From assembly GCA_963663245.1 (NCBI GenBank), contig OY760143.1, forward strand, positions 186,001-250,000: 64,000 bases of DNA, given 5' to 3'. The notes below the pieces were generated by a model that was not told where the DNA came from, did not search any database, and saw nothing but the letters and a program-made list of their open reading frames with translations. This document shows positions 62,049 to 64,000 of the stretch, in pieces. The number at the start of each line of letters is the position of its first letter. The stretch's first letter is position 1. The translations under genes and the position numbers were made by a program. The stretch is from JAFGVL01 sp963663245. GTDB taxonomy: Bacteria > Bacteroidota > Bacteroidia > Bacteroidales > Paludibacteraceae.

Positions 62049-62573
62049 TTAATATTTAATTAAGGTGTAGAATTCGACATCGTCATCAATCACATCTTTT
62101 CCTTTTAAAAACTCAAGTTCTATTAGTGTGTTGGCGTATAGTTTTTTTGCGCCAAGCAGTTTTGATAATTCTATGGAGGCAGCCAATGTTCCTCCCGTTG
62201 CTAATAAATCATCATGTATTAAAACAACATCATCTTTGTTTAGAGCATCTTTGTGTAATTCAATAACAGCAGAACCATATTCTAGTTGATACTCTATTTC
62301 GAAACAATCCGCAGGTAGTTTCCCTTTTTTTCGTACGGGAATAAATCCTGCGTTTAGTTGTTGTGCTAAAATTGAACCTAAAATAAATCCTCTTGATTCT
62401 ATTCCTATGACTTTTGTTATTCCCTTGTCTTTATAATAAGCAACAAGTTCTTCAGTTAAAAATCGCATGCTCGCAGGATTTTTAAACACAGTAGTTAAGT
62501 CTTTAAATAGAATTCCTTTGCTCGGAAAGTCAGGAATGTCTCTCACTTCTTTTTTTATATCTTCAATCGTCAT
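62049..62573 (-). CDS. apt: Adenine phosphoribosyltransferase
   Basis: 174 residues from the ATG at 62573. The longer frame to 62642 begins at a TTG and translates two parS-like sites, so it is rejected. The 5-PRPP-binding motif is VLIHDDLLATGGTLAAS, and SRGFILGSILAQ and the N-terminal IPDFPSKGILFKDLTTVFKN are typical. It salvages adenine to AMP. Its 5' region holds a parS-like site 17 bp upstream of the start. Confidence 0.95.
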   Translation of the reverse strand: MTIEDIKKEVRDIPDFPSKGILFKDLTTVFKNPASMRFLTEELVAYYKDKGITKVIGIESRGFILGSILAQQLNAGFIPVRKKGKLPADCFEIEYQLEYGSAVIELHKDALNKDDVVLIHDDLLATGGTLAASIELSKLLGAKKLYANTLIELEFLKGKDVIDDDVEFYTLIKY

Positions 62574-62589
62574 ATAATTATTGTTATGT

Positions 62590-62603
62590 GTTCCACGTGG
62601 AAC
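62590..62603. other. Candidate parS partition site, copy 1
   Basis: GTTCCACGTGGAAC is a perfect 14-bp palindrome. It matches the general ParB-site pattern (B. subtilis TGTTTCACGTGAAACA) with symmetric changes. It is close to mnmG, where parS sites often lie. Identification rests on similarity and location. Confidence 0.75.
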
Positions 62604-62625
62604 TTTAAGTTTTTGTTTGTTGTTT

Positions 62626-62641
62626 TGTTCCATGTGGAACA
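62626..62641. other. Candidate parS partition site, copy 2
   Basis: TGTTCCATGTGGAACA is a one-mismatch version of the 16-bp site and is 37 bp centre-to-centre from copy 1. It begins just after the mnmG stop codon region. Confidence 0.65.
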
Positions 62642-62642
62642 A

Positions 62643-64000
62643 TTATCTTCCTAGTAAAACTAATAAAATATTTATGTCACTGGGTGCAATTCCAGAAATG
62701 CGACTTGCTTGGCCTATGGTTTCAGGATTAATCTTTTTCAGTTTTTGTTTTGCTTCAGTTGAAAGAGAGCTTACCGTATCGTAGTCTATACGATCTTTTA
62801 TTTTGATGTTTTCTAGCCTTTTCAATTTTTGAGCTATGCCTTTTTCTCTTTCAATATAGCCTTCGTATTTTAATAAGATTTCTGCAGCTTCAATAATTTC
62901 TTCTTTTCTGTTCGGAGTTTTATCCAACTCTTCTTTTAAGGAAGGCAGATTTTCAGCGAGTAAGTTAATGTTGATTTCAGGGCGTAATACTAGATCTAAT
63001 ATTTTGCATCCAAACCGAAGAGGAGAGGAGCCAATTTTCTCGAGCATAGGATTAACATCTTTCATTTTAACTGATTCTTCTCGAATGAACTTTATGATTC
63101 TATCTCGCTCATTTCTTTTTTCTATTAGCAAGTTGAGTCTGTCTTTACTTGCTAAACCTAGTTTGTATGCTTTTTCAGTTAAACGCATATCGGCATCATC
63201 TTGACGTAGCAATATCCTGTATTCTGCACGAGAAGTGAACATTCGATAAGGTTCATCTACTCCTTTTGTTACTAGGTCATCAATCAATACTCCGATATAT
63301 GCATCATCTCGGCTAAGCGTAAAAGCATTTCCACCTACACAATTCTGATGTGCGTTTATTCCTGCAATTAATCCTTGACCTCCTGCTTCTTCGTAACCAG
63401 TTGTTCCATTTATTTGCCCAGCAAAAAATAAGTTTTTTATTAATTTTGTTTCAAGCGTATGTGTTAGTTGTGTTGGGTCGAAGAAATCATATTCAATAGC
63501 ATATCCTGGTCGAAAAATTCTCGCATTTTCAAATCCTTTTATTGAACGTAATGCTTCATATTGTACCTCTAAAGGAAGAGATGAAGAAAATCCATTCAAG
63601 TAATATTCTTGACTGTTTACTCCTTCAGGTTCTAAGAATAATTGATGTCTTTCTTTTTCTGCAAAAGTTACAATTTTGGTTTCAATACTTGGACAATATC
63701 TTGGTCCAATACTCTGAATTTGTCCGTTGTAAAGGGGCGATTTTTCAAGTCCTTTTTCTAAAATTTTATGAGTAGTCGGAGAGGTATAAGCTATCCAACA
63801 GCTTAATTGTTTTAATGGACGAGCCTTAAAATCAAGATATGAAAATTTATGAAAATCATCTTCTCCACCTTGTTCTACTAATTGAGAGAAATCAACTGTT
63901 CTGCCATCAACTCTAACTGGTGTTCCAGTTTTCATTCTGTCGGTCACAAATCCCATATCTTTTAATTGTTCAGTAATCCATTCGGATGATGGCTCTGAAA
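62643..64000 (-). CDS. mnmG: tRNA uridine-5-carboxymethylaminomethyl modification enzyme MnmG (5' end missing)
   Basis: The frame runs off the right edge; 451 C-terminal residues are present, about 70% of the expected 620. SSEWITEQLKDMGF leads into DRMKTGTPVRVDGRTVDF. FSGQINGTTGYEEAGGQGLIA (here FFAGQINGTTGYEEAGGQGL) is the FAD-domain signature, and SRAEYRILLRQDNADMRLT-like SRAEYRILLRQDDADMRL is present. The C-terminal helical domain (LSTEAKQKLKKINPETIGQA, then RISGIAPSDINILLVLLGR) is complete. With MnmE it modifies the wobble uridine of several tRNAs. Confidence 0.96.
   Translation of the reverse strand, partial: SEPSSEWITEQLKDMGFVTDRMKTGTPVRVDGRTVDFSQLVEQGGEDDFHKFSYLDFKARPLKQLSCWIAYTSPTTHKILEKGLEKSPLYNGQIQSIGPRYCPSIETKIVTFAEKERHQLFLEPEGVNSQEYYLNGFSSSLPLEVQYEALRSIKGFENARIFRPGYAIEYDFFDPTQLTHTLETKLIKNLFFAGQINGTTGYEEAGGQGLIAGINAHQNCVGGNAFTLSRDDAYIGVLIDDLVTKGVDEPYRMFTSRAEYRILLRQDDADMRLTEKAYKLGLASKDRLNLLIEKRNERDRIIKFIREESVKMKDVNPMLEKIGSSPLRFGCKILDLVLRPEININLLAENLPSLKEELDKTPNRKEEIIEAAEILLKYEGYIEREKGIAQKLKRLENIKIKDRIDYDTVSSLSTEAKQKLKKINPETIGQASRISGIAPSDINILLVLLGR

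Noticed and set aside
62574..62642. Longer N terminus of apt
   Set aside because: It starts at a TTG and its first 23 residues translate the two parS-like sites; the standard APRT N terminus begins at 62573.
1..64000. tRNA, rRNA, IS elements or prophage genes
   Set aside because: No cloverleaf-compatible sequence with a GGTTCRA-type loop, no transposase or integrase motifs and no phage structural genes were seen.

Overview
The window looks like a chromosomal segment of an AT-rich member of the Bacteroidota, most likely order Bacteroidales or a close relative. Three things support this. Promoters carry the Bacteroidota TAnnTTTG -7 element, often with TTTG or ATTG 18-20 bp upstream. Several families are largely confined to the phylum (DUF4294, DUF6132, DUF4403, lamin-tail proteins, carboxypeptidase-like/OMP_b-brl receptors). 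The mnmG-apt-uvrC-dtd-mazG-deoC order is familiar from Bacteroidales. I recognise no rRNA, tRNA, IS element, prophage or CRISPR array.

Layout. 1-5.3 kb: end of a beta-barrel gene, a helix-hairpin-helix barrel protein, a glycosyltransferase, a lamin-tail secreted protein, and asd. 5.3-8.1 kb: a MarR-controlled thiol/metal operon with a lipoprotein thioredoxin, two small Cys-bearing membrane proteins, a second thioredoxin, an HMA domain fused to a SAM methyltransferase, and a seven-cysteine ferredoxin. 8.1-20.4 kb: ahpC, dacB-birA, two tandem membrane-anchored GyrI-like proteins, a DUF4294 protein, ychF, PASTA-rluD-ddl, a prenyl diphosphate synthase, an unknown helical protein and an NlpC/P60-LysM lipoprotein. 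20.4-33.6 kb: TonB-type receptor, aroQ, amidase, coiled-coil protein, topA, a small lipoprotein, gpmI, a second prenyl synthase and polA.

33.6-36.3 kb holds an unusual minus-strand cluster: a degenerate PgpA-like protein, two acyl carrier proteins, a lipoprotein metallophosphoesterase and a small barrel protein. 36.4-42.6 kb is a TetR-controlled RND efflux operon with three related candidate operators. 42.8-49 kb: a SO_0444-type permease with a C-terminal HMA domain, a structured intergenic stretch, a pirin with a signal peptide, dusB, a U32 protein and a DUF4403 lipoprotein. 49-55.7 kb: a DUF362 Fe-S protein, an AraC regulator, a short CDF transporter, a Gfo/Idh/MocA oxidoreductase, DUF2892, SDR and MBL-fold genes, and DUF4256. 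The AraC-DUF362 and MBL-SDR-DUF2892 units share a two-box element at the same distance from their -7 elements, which predicts a small regulon. 55.8-64 kb: trpB, nadA, deoC, mazG, dtd, uvrC, apt and mnmG (cut by the window end), with two parS-like sites between apt and mnmG.

Start codons were adjusted where a TTG or upstream ATG lies in or before the -7 element, or where the family's usual N terminus begins later. Functions are inferred from sequence features and remembered family knowledge; no database search was run.
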